NCBI RefSeq assembly: GCF_009847015.1 | Contig: NZ_WVEM01000001.1 | Span: 372,001 to 436,000 of the forward strand | Length of the DNA: 64,000 bases | Origin: Sunxiuqinia indica | Lineage (GTDB): Bacteria; Bacteroidota; Bacteroidia; Bacteroidales; Prolixibacteraceae | Direction of reading: 5' to 3' | Shown: positions 28,246-37,351 of the stretch, in pieces | Layout of the letters: each line of letters begins with the position of its first letter | How positions within the stretch are numbered: position 1 is the first letter of the stretch | Made by a program: the position numbers and the translations under genes | Notes under the pieces: model-generated | Database searches by the model: none | What the model was told of the DNA's origin: nothing | The model's input: only the letters and a program-made list of their open reading frames with translations

Positions 28246-29616
28246 TTATTTGGTTGGTAATTGTATCCCAAAAGTAGACCCAACACCAGGTTCTGACTCC
28301 ATGAAAACTTCACCTCCCATGAGCTGTGCTAAGTTTTTTGAAATTGCTAATCCAAGGCCGGTTCCTCCGTATAATTTAACTAGATCTTGATTTGCCTGAT
28401 GGAATCGCTTGAATACTTTATGATGAAATTCTTTTGGAATTCCTATACCGGTATCTTTTACATGAAAATAAAGCATTTGATTTTGTAGTCTGGTTCGAAT
28501 TTCGATGCTTCCACTATCTGTGAATTTGATAGCATTGCTTATGAAATTGCTTAAAACTTGTTTGGTACGTACATAATCTATTGAGGCTTCGAACTTGTCC
28601 GGAAGTTCATTGTAAATATGAAGAGTCAGGGATTTATTTTCAATCTCAGGTTTAAACGTTAGCCTAATTTCCTCCAATATGTGTTGGATAACAAACAGTT
28701 TCTTCGTAATTACTATTTGGCCGGATTCAATTTTCGAAATATCCAGAACGTCGTTGATCAATGCTAATAGCTGTTTTCCTGATTTCAATACCATATTTAA
28801 ATAAACCCTCCTCATGTCTTCAGAAAGCTGCTCGTCCTGAAGAAGTTCTGAGAAACCGAGAATACTATTCATCGGAGTCCGTATTTCATGGCTCATGTTG
28901 GCTAAAAATGCCGATTTCAGCTGGTCACTCTCTTCTGCCTTTATTTTGGATTTGTTTAATTCTTCGTTCGTTTGGTTTAGTTGGTTGTTTATTTCCGTTA
29001 ATTTTAAGTTCAAATGAGAAAGCTCAATATTCTGTCGGCTTAATTTCTCGCGGCTTTCTTTTAATTGCCGGGCATTCTTCGAGCGTTCTTCAATTTCCTT
29101 TTTCAATGCTGAATTTGCAGTTACAAGGTCGGCCGTTCGCTCTAAAACTCTCTCTTCCAACACCAAGTTAGCATTTCTCAATTGCTCTTCTTTAGCAATA
29201 AGTCTATCTTGATTTCTTTTACTTTCTAAAATAAGTTCAGTGAGCTGTGTTTGGTCTTCAATGCAAAAAATGGCGTATGGCTCTTGTGAGTCTTCCATTG
29301 GAAGAAAATTGACCGTTGTGTGGAGATATCTATCAATCTTTCTTTCACCCGTGTAAAGATTTCGATGTAGATGTGATGAGAAAATAGCCGTTGTGCCAAA
29401 TTTGAGGACTGTATTGATTTGGTGCTGGTAGATAAACTGAATAAAGGATGGAAAAATTTCATCCAGCTTTTTGGTATAAACATCTTCTAAACCATAGCCG
29501 GTCCAATCTTTCATTGTTTTATTCCAAAAAACTATTTTTTGTTTTTTATCAACAATGAATATGCCGTTGAATAGATAATTAAAAGCATCAAAATTTAAAA
29601 GCTTTTTACGAGTCAT
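28246..29616 (-). CDS. PAS-domain sensor histidine kinase
   Basis: This 456-residue soluble kinase has an N-terminal PAS domain (about 8-125), a long coiled coil (about 130-235) and then HisKA with the phospho-acceptor His243 in NMSHEIRTPMNSILGF. The HATPase domain follows, with the N-box SNFISNAIKF, DTGIGIP and GGTGLGLAIS. It has no transmembrane helix and no receiver domain. It is the last gene of a three-gene minus-strand operon, 7 bases after the CheC gene, so it probably phosphorylates the single-domain response regulator encoded first. Confidence 0.9.
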   Translation of the reverse strand: MTRKKLLNFDAFNYLFNGIFIVDKKQKIVFWNKTMKDWTGYGLEDVYTKKLDEIFPSFIQFIYQHQINTVLKFGTTAIFSSHLHRNLYTGERKIDRYLHTTVNFLPMEDSQEPYAIFCIEDQTQLTELILESKRNQDRLIAKEEQLRNANLVLEERVLERTADLVTANSALKKEIEERSKNARQLKESREKLSRQNIELSHLNLKLTEINNQLNQTNEELNKSKIKAEESDQLKSAFLANMSHEIRTPMNSILGFSELLQDEQLSEDMRRVYLNMVLKSGKQLLALINDVLDISKIESGQIVITKKLFVIQHILEEIRLTFKPEIENKSLTLHIYNELPDKFEASIDYVRTKQVLSNFISNAIKFTDSGSIEIRTRLQNQMLYFHVKDTGIGIPKEFHHKVFKRFHQANQDLVKLYGGTGLGLAISKNLAQLMGGEVFMESEPGVGSTFGIQLPTK

Positions 29617-29623
29617 TTAGCTT

Positions 29624-30241
29624 TTATTTTTTTTGAAATAAGTTGGCGTAGTATTGATCAATCATGGATAATAGTTCATTAAACGTTTTGATTGAAAAGA
29701 CTAATAATAAATTGCCACTAATGTCAAGTTCAATTACCTTAAAGCTAGTTTTGCATAACAAGACGACCTTACCATACTCACCAGGTTCAAACTTTATAAT
29801 ATCGTCAATCACACCATGCCGATATTCCGGAACGGCATATTTCAATTCAATTTCAAACTGTTCGCTTAAAGTAGAAAAAACAGAATTAATAATGATGTTA
29901 CTAATTTCAGTAAGAGCACTGATATTTAGGATGTCACTGCTGTTGTTTATGTGAAGATCCCGAACAAATAACTCAACTAATTTATTGGCCTTTTCGGAGG
30001 GGAAAATAAGCAATCCCGAACCTGAAAATGTTGATGAAAAACCCATCTCTACAGCAGCATAGTCTTTATCGGTCCATGTTGCTAAAAATTTCATCAAGCT
30101 TTTTTCATCGAATATATCTAAAGTGGGTGTTTCTAGAGTTACATGGTGTTCAACAATCTGATTCAACACATTCGCGCCTCTCCCAATTCCAATATTGATG
30201 ATTTCAAGCAGAGCATCCCTGTGCTTTTCGCTAACTTCCAT
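29624..30241 (-). CDS. CheC-family CheY-P phosphatase
   Basis: The 205-residue protein carries two complete phosphatase motifs of the CheC/CheX/FliY family ([DS]xxxExxN, 22 residues, P). The first is Asp9-Glu13-Asn16 with Pro39, and the second is Ser108-Glu112-Asn115 with Pro138. Both Glu/Asn pairs are intact, so both half-sites may be active. CheC proteins dephosphorylate CheY. Here the gene lies between a CheY-like regulator (3-base gap) and a histidine kinase (7-base gap), with no receptors, CheA or CheD nearby. It probably resets this specific two-component pair. Confidence 0.88.
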   Translation of the reverse strand: MEVSEKHRDALLEIINIGIGRGANVLNQIVEHHVTLETPTLDIFDEKSLMKFLATWTDKDYAAVEMGFSSTFSGSGLLIFPSEKANKLVELFVRDLHINNSSDILNISALTEISNIIINSVFSTLSEQFEIELKYAVPEYRHGVIDDIIKFEPGEYGKVVLLCKTSFKVIELDISGNLLLVFSIKTFNELLSMIDQYYANLFQKK

Positions 30242-30244
30242 AAG

Positions 30245-30625
30245 CTAATTTTTAGTTGACAGTTGAAAAATCGTTGATGCTGATTTTAGAAAATCCTGAT
30301 TGCTAAAAGGCTTATGCATCACGTGGCTTACCCCCAGATCAATGTATTTCTGTCTGGTTGTGGGCTGGATATCAGCAGTTAATAGAATTACGGGGATGTG
30401 TTTGTTGGTGAGTTTCAGTTTTTCCATAACGCCATAGCCATCCAGTTTAGGCATTAGTGAATCTAAGACCATACCATCGGGCTGCTCTTTCTCAATCATC
30501 AAAAGTGCCTCCTCTCCATCTTTCGCTTGAATAACATCGACGTTGGGAAAATCATTTAAAATATCTTCAATTTTCAGACGCATAACAAAAGAATCGTCCA
30601 CAACCAAAATTATTTTCTTTTCCAT
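30245..30625 (-). CDS. single-domain CheY-like response regulator
   Basis: This 126-residue receiver domain has no output domain. The acidic pocket is Asp10/Asp11 (VVDDS), the phosphorylation site is Asp55 (MVLDSLMP), and the switch residues are Thr83 and Lys105 (HKPFS). It is the first gene of the operon with CheC and the histidine kinase. It must act by binding a partner protein, perhaps CheC or a motility or transcription component not encoded here. Confidence 0.92.
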   Translation of the reverse strand: MEKKIILVVDDSFVMRLKIEDILNDFPNVDVIQAKDGEEALLMIEKEQPDGMVLDSLMPKLDGYGVMEKLKLTNKHIPVILLTADIQPTTRQKYIDLGVSHVMHKPFSNQDFLKSASTIFQLSTKN

Positions 30626-30829
30626 AATGAGTTATTTCTATTCGTTAGAATGAATATTATTGATATTGATGCATTAACGCATCTTTTGAGTGAATTAAAA
30701 TATTCAAACTTTTATTGTAGCCCACAATATAGTAAATAATACTCTTTTATTTAAGAAAGAATTTGTGTTGTTCAATTCTAATACGAATCGCAGTCAGACT
30801 CATTTGGAAAATCTATTTTCTGGAGTGTG

Positions 30830-31216
30830 TTAAACAGCTTGAATTGCTTTTTCAAGCCTGTTTTTAATATCAGTGGCGATACCACCCAAATCCTTATTTT
30901 CAATTGCCATCATCGAGGCTATTGGATTTACCGCTGCAACTTCAACTCTATTATTGCTGGTTTCCTGAACGATAACATTACACGGTAGCATTGTTCCAAT
31001 TTTGTTTTCGGCTTGCAGTGCTTGATATGCGGCAGGAGGGTTGCAAGCTCCGAGTATCGTGTATTTTCGAAAGTCAACATCCAGTTTTTCCTTCAGCTTT
31101 TCTTGGATATTAATTGTGGTCAGTACGCCAAAACCTTCTTTTTTGAGTTCTTCTGTTACTTTTTCAATGGCTTCGTCAAAGGTGTAGTCGGTTACTTTTT
31201 CAATGTAGTACTTCAT
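30830..31216 (-). CDS. DUF302 family protein
   Basis: The 128-residue protein matches DUF302, a small dimeric fold often encoded with metal or redox stress genes. The N-terminal FDEAIEKVTEELKKEGFGVL and the central YTILGACNPPAAYQALQ are characteristic. The exact function is unknown. It follows the copper ATPase gene by 14 bases on the same strand, so it is probably co-expressed in copper or silver stress. Confidence 0.85.
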   Translation of the reverse strand: MKYYIEKVTDYTFDEAIEKVTEELKKEGFGVLTTINIQEKLKEKLDVDFRKYTILGACNPPAAYQALQAENKIGTMLPCNVIVQETSNNRVEVAAVNPIASMMAIENKDLGGIATDIKNRLEKAIQAV

Positions 31217-31230
31217 GATTTTTTTTATTA

Positions 31231-33492
31231 TTAATGGTTATTTATATTCAGTTTTTTCTTTAGTAGTTGAGCATTAATGGCAACGACAATGGTGCTGAAA
31301 GTCATTAATACAGCACCAAGCGCAGGGCTGATAATAATTCCGGATTGATAAAGCACACCGGCAGCCAACGGAATCGCAACCACATTATACGCTGTTGCCC
31401 ATATGAAATTCTGAATCATCTTTTTGTATGTCTCTTTCCCAAATAAAATTAAAGACGCGATATCTTTCGGATTACTGTTGACCAAAATAATATCTGCGGT
31501 TTCTGCTGCCACATCGGTACCAGAGCCGACAGCAATCCCAACATCGGCAGTTGCCAGAGCCGGTGCATCGTTAATACCATCACCAGTCATGGCTACAAAT
31601 TCTCCACTTTCCTGAAATTCTTTCACTTTCGCCTGCTTTTCATCGGGTAAAATATTTGCAAAGTAACCATCAAGCTTTAGTTCTTCACTTACGCTCTTTG
31701 CTACTTTTTCATTATCCCCGGTCATCATATAGAGTTTCAATCCGCTTTCTTTCAGTGTTTTTACTGCCTCGTATGATTCTTCTCTAATTTCATCTGCCAT
31801 AGCAATAAAACCAATCAAATGTTCATTAATGACAACAAAAACAACGGTTTCCTGTTCATTTTTGTTTGCCTCTTCCGGTATTTCTATATCGTTTTCTTTT
31901 AAATATCCGGGGCTCACCACTTTCACCTGTTTGTCTTCTACTTTTGCTTCAATACCTTTTCCGGTTATCGCATTGAAGTCTTTTATTTCAGGCAGATCAA
32001 TTTTTTCCTGATTTACCTTCTTCATAATTCCGGCTGCCAATGGGTGTTCCGATTCTGATTCAACTGCTCCTGCAAGTCTTAAAACAGCCTCGTCATCATA
32101 ATCCTTCGTTACCGATTGATAGCGTGTTACCCCGAAGTTTCCTTTGGTGAGTGTGCCGGTTTTGTCAAATGCAAGTAAAGTCACTTTACGTGAGTTTTCA
32201 AAAGCAGTTCTGTTGCGAATCAGTAACCCGTTTTGTGCCGAAATGGAGGTTGAAATTGCAACAACTAAAGGTACCGCTAATCCTAACGCATGAGGACAGG
32301 TGATTACCATGACGCTCGCCATTCGTTCCAGTGCAAAGGCAAAATCTTTTCCGGCAGCCAACCATGCACCCAGGGTGCCAAAACCAATGGTTAAGGCAAT
32401 AACCGTTAACCATAAAGCAATGCGATCGGCCAAATGTTGCGTTTTTGATTTTTTATTTTGAGCTTCACGCACCATGTTCACGACCTTATTTAAATATGCA
32501 TTTTCGCCAACTTCTTTCACTTTAAGTTTTAGCGAACTGTTGCCGTTAATGGTACCGCCGATAACTTCATCATTCTTTGACTTTTTAACGGGCTGCGATT
32601 CTCCTGTTACCATCGATTGGTTAATGTTGCTTTCTCCTTCAACAATAAAACCATCAACCGGAATTTTCTCTCCCGGGCGAACCAATACAAGATCGTCTTT
32701 TTCAAGTTGATCAACTTTCACATCTTCCACATCACCATCAGTCAGGCGGTGCGCTTCAGATGGCATGAGGGCAACCAATTCCTGCAGCGAATTGGATGCA
32801 CCCATAACTGACTTCATCTCAATCCAATGTCCTAAAAGCATAACGTCAATCAGGGTAGCGAGCTCCCAGAAAAATGTTTTCCCTTCTAAACCGAATGTCG
32901 TTGCAGAACTGTATCCCCAGGCAACAGTGATCGCCACTGCAATCAGGGTCATCATTCCGGGCTGCTTTTTCTTAAGCTCTTTGGCTAAGCCAGTTAAAAA
33001 TGGCCAGCCTCCATAGAAAAAAATAACTGTTGAAAGACCAAATAGCAAGTAGTTCGCTTGTCCAAAGGAAAAATTATAACTCAGCAGGTTTTGAATCATA
33101 GGTGACAAAACCAGAACTGGTAATGTCAACACCATGGAAATCCAAAAACGCTTTCGGAAATCCCTGATCATCATCGCATGATGACCGGAGTGATCATGTG
33201 AGCCATGGTCATGCTCGTGATGATGGCTTACATTTTTTTTATTTTGGGAATGAGAATGAACGTGTTGCTTCTCTTCTTCCGGTTGTTTCTCCTTGTGATT
33301 GGCAGATCTAGATGTTTGTTGCTGATGATCATGCTTGGGATGATGATCGTCGTGTTTTTGCGGTGATTCTTTTGAAGAATTGGACTGTTTTCCATGCTTG
33401 GCATGTTGCTGTTTCTGGGGTAACTTTTCATGCTGCTGATGTTTTTTTTGATCGACTTTATTTTTATTTGTTGAATTTCCTTGATTAGTCAT
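31231..33492 (-). CDS. copB: CopB-type copper-exporting P1B ATPase with histidine-rich N-terminus
   Basis: This 753-residue P-type ATPase has a hydrophilic N-terminal tail of about 105 residues packed with His, Lys and Gln (for example HHHEHDHGSHDHSGHH) in place of a CxxC HMA domain. The membrane motif is CPH (VITCPHALGLAVP), which defines the CopB-like P1B-3 group rather than CPC-type CopA. Other motifs are TGES (actuator), DKTGTLTKG (phosphorylated Asp), SEHPLA (HP nucleotide site) and GDGINDAPAL. It would pump copper or silver out of the cytoplasm. DUF302 follows in the operon. Confidence 0.93.
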   Translation of the reverse strand: MTNQGNSTNKNKVDQKKHQQHEKLPQKQQHAKHGKQSNSSKESPQKHDDHHPKHDHQQQTSRSANHKEKQPEEEKQHVHSHSQNKKNVSHHHEHDHGSHDHSGHHAMMIRDFRKRFWISMVLTLPVLVLSPMIQNLLSYNFSFGQANYLLFGLSTVIFFYGGWPFLTGLAKELKKKQPGMMTLIAVAITVAWGYSSATTFGLEGKTFFWELATLIDVMLLGHWIEMKSVMGASNSLQELVALMPSEAHRLTDGDVEDVKVDQLEKDDLVLVRPGEKIPVDGFIVEGESNINQSMVTGESQPVKKSKNDEVIGGTINGNSSLKLKVKEVGENAYLNKVVNMVREAQNKKSKTQHLADRIALWLTVIALTIGFGTLGAWLAAGKDFAFALERMASVMVITCPHALGLAVPLVVAISTSISAQNGLLIRNRTAFENSRKVTLLAFDKTGTLTKGNFGVTRYQSVTKDYDDEAVLRLAGAVESESEHPLAAGIMKKVNQEKIDLPEIKDFNAITGKGIEAKVEDKQVKVVSPGYLKENDIEIPEEANKNEQETVVFVVINEHLIGFIAMADEIREESYEAVKTLKESGLKLYMMTGDNEKVAKSVSEELKLDGYFANILPDEKQAKVKEFQESGEFVAMTGDGINDAPALATADVGIAVGSGTDVAAETADIILVNSNPKDIASLILFGKETYKKMIQNFIWATAYNVVAIPLAAGVLYQSGIIISPALGAVLMTFSTIVVAINAQLLKKKLNINNH

Positions 33493-33751
33493 GACAGGTA
33501 GATTTTACACCTAGCTAGCTAAAAAACCATGCCACAATACCTGTTCGATTCAAATCCCCTTTAATCAGCTGAATTGCCGACATACTCATTCATTAATAAC
33601 GGGAGTTTGCTCCACACTTTTGTTGTTTTAGCTCCACAGGATCCCTAACTTGGATTGTTACAGCTGCCGGAACTATTCCGGCGTATGTTAACTCTGGATT
33701 TTCTCTTATTCCGAAAGCTGTTTGATTCGATAATAATGGACAACTTTTAGA

Positions 33752-33759
33752 TATTTTTG
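33752..33759 (+). promoter_or_regulatory. -7 element TATTTTTG before the 33778 gene
   Basis: TATTTTTG matches the Bacteroidota -7 consensus and ends 18 bases before the ATG at 33778. No clear -33 motif lies at the usual spacing. It supports 33778 as the real start. Confidence 0.5.
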
Positions 33760-33777
33760 TAAAAAACCACATCGAAA

Positions 33778-34494
33778 ATGAAATACCTGAAAGCCTCCAT
33801 AGAACTCAAAAAGCTGATAGAACAAACAAACGAGTTGTGTCTGAAGAAAAATTGCCCTGTTCTGAAAGAACGAAATTTTATCGTGTTGAAATCAGATGGT
33901 GGTGAACAGCACGAAATTAAAATGAAGGAGTTCTCAAACGAATTTCTTCAAACGACACTGGAAGAAAATAAGAATTCAAAGGCTTTTGTTTTTACTGATT
34001 TGGCTGCCACGATGGTCAAAGATCAAAAACTGACTTATTTCTTGTACAAAGGCTATCATTGCGAAATTGAAAAAGGATTGGTTTGGTTTCAGCCTATTAA
34101 CGAAGAGACTTCAGAACCCTATGGTGAATTACAGTTCAGCAACCTCGAGGAAAATGTTTTTTATTCGGTTTTGGCTCCCGACTTTGAAGAAAGCACCAGC
34201 AATGCCATGGAAACCGATGAGCAAATTGAAGGTGGTAAAAGCATTGTTTTTATTATTGGTAACCTGAATGAAGAGCGTTTGTTGCACGATATTCAGCGAT
34301 TGATTTTTGATACTGTTAATAATGTTCAGAAACACCAAGGGTTGAGATTTAAGATTGTTCTGAATATCACCAAATTTAACGGGGAACCAACCGCTGATTT
34401 TCTGAAGAAGCTCGACCTTATCAAAGAATATACCCACACGAGTATTCAATCAGAATATTCAAATTGCGAGTTTGTTTTTGACCTGGAAATGTAA
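33778..34494 (+). CDS. hypothetical protein, 238 residues
   Basis: I do not recognise a family. The protein is cytoplasmic (no signal or membrane helix), acidic, and seems to have two parts. Residues 1 to about 135 contain a short cysteine pair (CLKKNC) near residue 20 and mixed alpha/beta sequence. Residues about 150-238 begin with the hydrophobic strand SIVFIIGNL and end SNCEFVFDLEM. It has its own -7 element and codon use like its neighbours, so it is probably a real gene. It is divergent from the copper operon and ends 168 bases before the RuBisCO-like gene. Nothing links it firmly to either. Confidence 0.65.
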   Translation: MKYLKASIELKKLIEQTNELCLKKNCPVLKERNFIVLKSDGGEQHEIKMKEFSNEFLQTTLEENKNSKAFVFTDLAATMVKDQKLTYFLYKGYHCEIEKGLVWFQPINEETSEPYGELQFSNLEENVFYSVLAPDFEESTSNAMETDEQIEGGKSIVFIIGNLNEERLLHDIQRLIFDTVNNVQKHQGLRFKIVLNITKFNGEPTADFLKKLDLIKEYTHTSIQSEYSNCEFVFDLEM

Positions 34495-34662
34495 TCCGGG
34501 CTTAATCATTTCCGGATTCAAATTGCAAGAGGAGAAATATTACACTAATCTTCTAGATCAAACTATTTGCAGTCTTTCAAAGCATTTTTTCGTTTATAAA
34601 ACACTCATTTTTCCGAATAAGAGTTCGTTCTACCATTAATAATTTTAATAAATTAGCGATCT

Positions 34663-35907
34663 ATGGAACGAATTCATGCTACTTATCTTATCGAAAGCCC
34701 CTATGAGATTGAAAAAGCTGCTGCCGTGCTGGCCGGCGAACAATCCAGCGGTACTTTTGTGTCGGTGCCTGGCGAAACAGATGAACTAAAGACCCGGTTT
34801 GCAGCTCGTGTTGAAAATATTGAGTTGCTCGACCACGTGTCAGAACCAAGTATGCCGGGTGAAGTTATTGAGAATAAAACCTACCAACGAGCCAAAGTCA
34901 AGGTTTCGTGGTCTATCGAAAATTTTGGATATAATATTCCAGCAATGATTTCAACATTGCAAGGGAACCTCTATGAATTAAGGCAGTTTACCGGACTTAA
35001 ACTAGATGATTTTGAAGTGCCAGAGTCATTTGCCAGTCATTTTAGAGGACCGCAGTTCGGAATGAAAGGGACCAAACAACTTGCAGGCGTTGAAGCTGAA
35101 CGCCCAATGATTGGAACAATTATAAAGCCGAGTGTTGGTTTGACTCCCGAATACACAGCAAACTTAGTAAAATCATTAGCCGAAGCTGGAATTGATTTTG
35201 TAAAAGACGATGAGCTATTGGGCTCAGCAGCAAATTCTCCGTTCGATATTCGTGTTGAAAAGATCATGAAAGAGATCAATGAATTTGCAGATAAAACCGG
35301 TAAAAAAATTATGTATGCGTTCAATATCACCGGTGACTTGGAAACCATGAAAGCAAATTATGAAATCGTTGTAAAAGCCGGTGGAACTTGCGCCATGGTT
35401 AGTATTAACAGCGTGGGATGGACTGGAGTAAAACAAGTTTGCGATTGGGGCGAACTCTCCATTCATGGACACCGAAATGGTTGGGGAATGCTCAATCGTC
35501 ATCCGTTATTGGGAATCAATTTCCCGGCGTACAATAAAATATGGCGGTTAGCTGGTGTTGATCAAATGCACGTAAACGGCATCAAAAATAAATTCTGGGA
35601 ATCCGACGATTCTGTGGTACGCTCAATTAAATCGTGTCATACTCCATTTCTTAATAATGAATCGGTTATTCCGGTGGTGTCCTCCGGGCAGTGGGGAGGT
35701 CAGGCCTTTGAAACGTACCGGCGAACACAAACGACCGACTTGCTGTATATGGCAGGTGGCGGAATTATGGCACACCCTTCCGGCCCGCAAGGTGGTGTTA
35801 AAGCACTTCATCAGGCCTGGAAAGGTGCAGTGGACGGAATGACGCTGGAAGAGGCGGCAAAACAATACAAAGAGTTTAGTGAGTCGGTTGTAAAGTTTGG
35901 GAGCTAA
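34663..35907 (+). CDS. RuBisCO-like protein (form IV-type large subunit family)
   Basis: This 414-residue protein has the RuBisCO large-chain fold: an N-terminal domain (1 to about 130) and a TIM barrel. The residue equivalent to Lys175 is in GTIIKPSVGLTPEY (Lys155). The carbamate/metal site is intact as Lys181-Asp-Asp183-Glu184 (FVKDDELLGS). A loop-6-like segment is HVNGIKNKFWES, and C-terminal phosphate-site motifs are SSGQWGGQ and AGGGIMAHPSGPQGG. It lacks a small subunit and Calvin-cycle neighbours, so it is not a CO2-fixing RuBisCO. The adjacent DUF1537 kinase is the pairing known for RLPs that decarboxylate or cleave 3-oxo-isoapionate 4-phosphate (OiaX/OiaT). A related role is likely, but the substrate is not proven. 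Confidence 0.88.
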   Translation: MERIHATYLIESPYEIEKAAAVLAGEQSSGTFVSVPGETDELKTRFAARVENIELLDHVSEPSMPGEVIENKTYQRAKVKVSWSIENFGYNIPAMISTLQGNLYELRQFTGLKLDDFEVPESFASHFRGPQFGMKGTKQLAGVEAERPMIGTIIKPSVGLTPEYTANLVKSLAEAGIDFVKDDELLGSAANSPFDIRVEKIMKEINEFADKTGKKIMYAFNITGDLETMKANYEIVVKAGGTCAMVSINSVGWTGVKQVCDWGELSIHGHRNGWGMLNRHPLLGINFPAYNKIWRLAGVDQMHVNGIKNKFWESDDSVVRSIKSCHTPFLNNESVIPVVSSGQWGGQAFETYRRTQTTDLLYMAGGGIMAHPSGPQGGVKALHQAWKGAVDGMTLEEAAKQYKEFSESVVKFGS

Positions 35908-35913
35908 GTAACG

Positions 35914-37308
35914 ATGAAGCACACAAACAAAACATTGATTGCTTTTTATGGCGATGATTTCACTGGGTCAACCGATGCGCTGGAGTTTTTAAGTCGTGCC
36001 GGAGCTAAAACGGTTCTTTTTTTAGAAAATCCCAGCGCTGACTTACTGGATCAATTTAGAGATCTGGATGCAGTTGGAGTTGCTGGAATGACCCGTGCAA
36101 TGGAGCCGGAGGAGATGGCTCAAACCTTGCAGGAGGCCTTTAACTCATTAAACGTGTTGTCGCCACGTCATGTCCATTACAAAGTATGCTCAACCTTCGA
36201 CTCGTCACCCGAAATTGGAAATATTGGCACAGCAATAGTTACTGGTCGCCAGTCGTTTCAAAATAATTTTACTCCAATACTGGTTGCTGCGCCTAACTTG
36301 GGACGGTATTCGGCCTTTGGAAATCTTTATGCCCGAATGGGAATCGGAAGCGCAGGGTCCATTTATCGGCTGGACAGACATCCTTCGATGATGACACATC
36401 CAATCACACCGTCTGCCGAAAGTGATTTGCGCCATCATTTGACCAAACAGATTGACGAGCCTATGGGGTTGGTTGATCTGTTGGACATAAATAAATCAAG
36501 CAATGAATTAAGCGACAAATTGAATAGCGAAATTGCCAGAGGACATAAAATAATCTTTATCGATGCGATGTACGAAAACCAAATGGTTCGTATCGGTGAA
36601 TTGTTGGACTCAAAAGCACATACTCAAAAGCCGCTTTTCTCGGTGGGCTCATCAGGCATTGAGAAAGCGCTGGGCGATTTTTGGACATCGACTGGTGTGC
36701 TTCAAACCAGAGACCAGTGGACCGGGCTGGAAGAATGTAGCCCAATGTTGGTGCTCTCGGGGAGTGTGTCGCCAATAACAGGAGCTCAAATCGATTGGGC
36801 CGTTCAAAACGGCTTTGAGGAAATAGCGATTTCTCCTGAAGTATTGGAGGGGGGAGATCAGGAGTCAAAACTAATTGCTGAATATCAGCAACAAATTGTT
36901 CTATTTCTGAAAGAAGGAAAGAATGTAATTTTACATACCTCCAAGGGACCGACTGATCCACGCTATCAGGAAACAAAAAATTTCTTTGAGCAAAAAGGAT
37001 GGGACGAATTGATGATTCGTTCGCAAACAGCAAAACGTTTTGGTCGACTATTGGGACAATCAGCCAACGCAGCATTGAAGCAAGTACCTGTAAAACGATT
37101 GATTATTGCAGGGGGAGATACGTCCAGCTATGTGGCTCGCGAGTTAGGCATTAAAGCGGTAGAAATGATTGCTCCAGTATTTCCGGGAGCACCGATGTGT
37201 CGGGCTTTTGCTCCCGGTTTTCCGGTCGACCAGATTGAAGTGAATTTAAAAGGTGGGCAGGTTGGTGACGAAACTTACTTTGGCGCTTTACAAAAGGGCA
37301 GGATATAG
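35914..37308 (+). CDS. four-carbon acid sugar kinase family protein (DUF1537)
   Basis: This 464-residue two-domain kinase has an N-terminal substrate domain (about 1-240) beginning FYGDDFTGSTDALEFL and a C-terminal nucleotide-binding domain (about 265-455). The latter carries VLSGSVSPITGAQIDW and AGGDTSSYVARELGI. The family phosphorylates sugar acids and oxo-acids such as erythronate, threonate, 3-oxo-tetronates and 3-oxo-isoapionate. It starts 6 bases after the RuBisCO-like gene, so the two are translationally linked. Its product is the likely substrate of the RuBisCO-like protein. Confidence 0.88.
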   Translation: MKHTNKTLIAFYGDDFTGSTDALEFLSRAGAKTVLFLENPSADLLDQFRDLDAVGVAGMTRAMEPEEMAQTLQEAFNSLNVLSPRHVHYKVCSTFDSSPEIGNIGTAIVTGRQSFQNNFTPILVAAPNLGRYSAFGNLYARMGIGSAGSIYRLDRHPSMMTHPITPSAESDLRHHLTKQIDEPMGLVDLLDINKSSNELSDKLNSEIARGHKIIFIDAMYENQMVRIGELLDSKAHTQKPLFSVGSSGIEKALGDFWTSTGVLQTRDQWTGLEECSPMLVLSGSVSPITGAQIDWAVQNGFEEIAISPEVLEGGDQESKLIAEYQQQIVLFLKEGKNVILHTSKGPTDPRYQETKNFFEQKGWDELMIRSQTAKRFGRLLGQSANAALKQVPVKRLIIAGGDTSSYVARELGIKAVEMIAPVFPGAPMCRAFAPGFPVDQIEVNLKGGQVGDETYFGALQKGRI

Positions 37309-37351
37309 ATTAAGCAGAAAGAAAATCTAACGACAATAACGAAAAACGATT

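Noticed and set aside
34663-35907. True CO2-fixing RuBisCO
   Set aside because: There is no small subunit, phosphoribulokinase or other Calvin-cycle gene, and the gene sits with a sugar-acid kinase.
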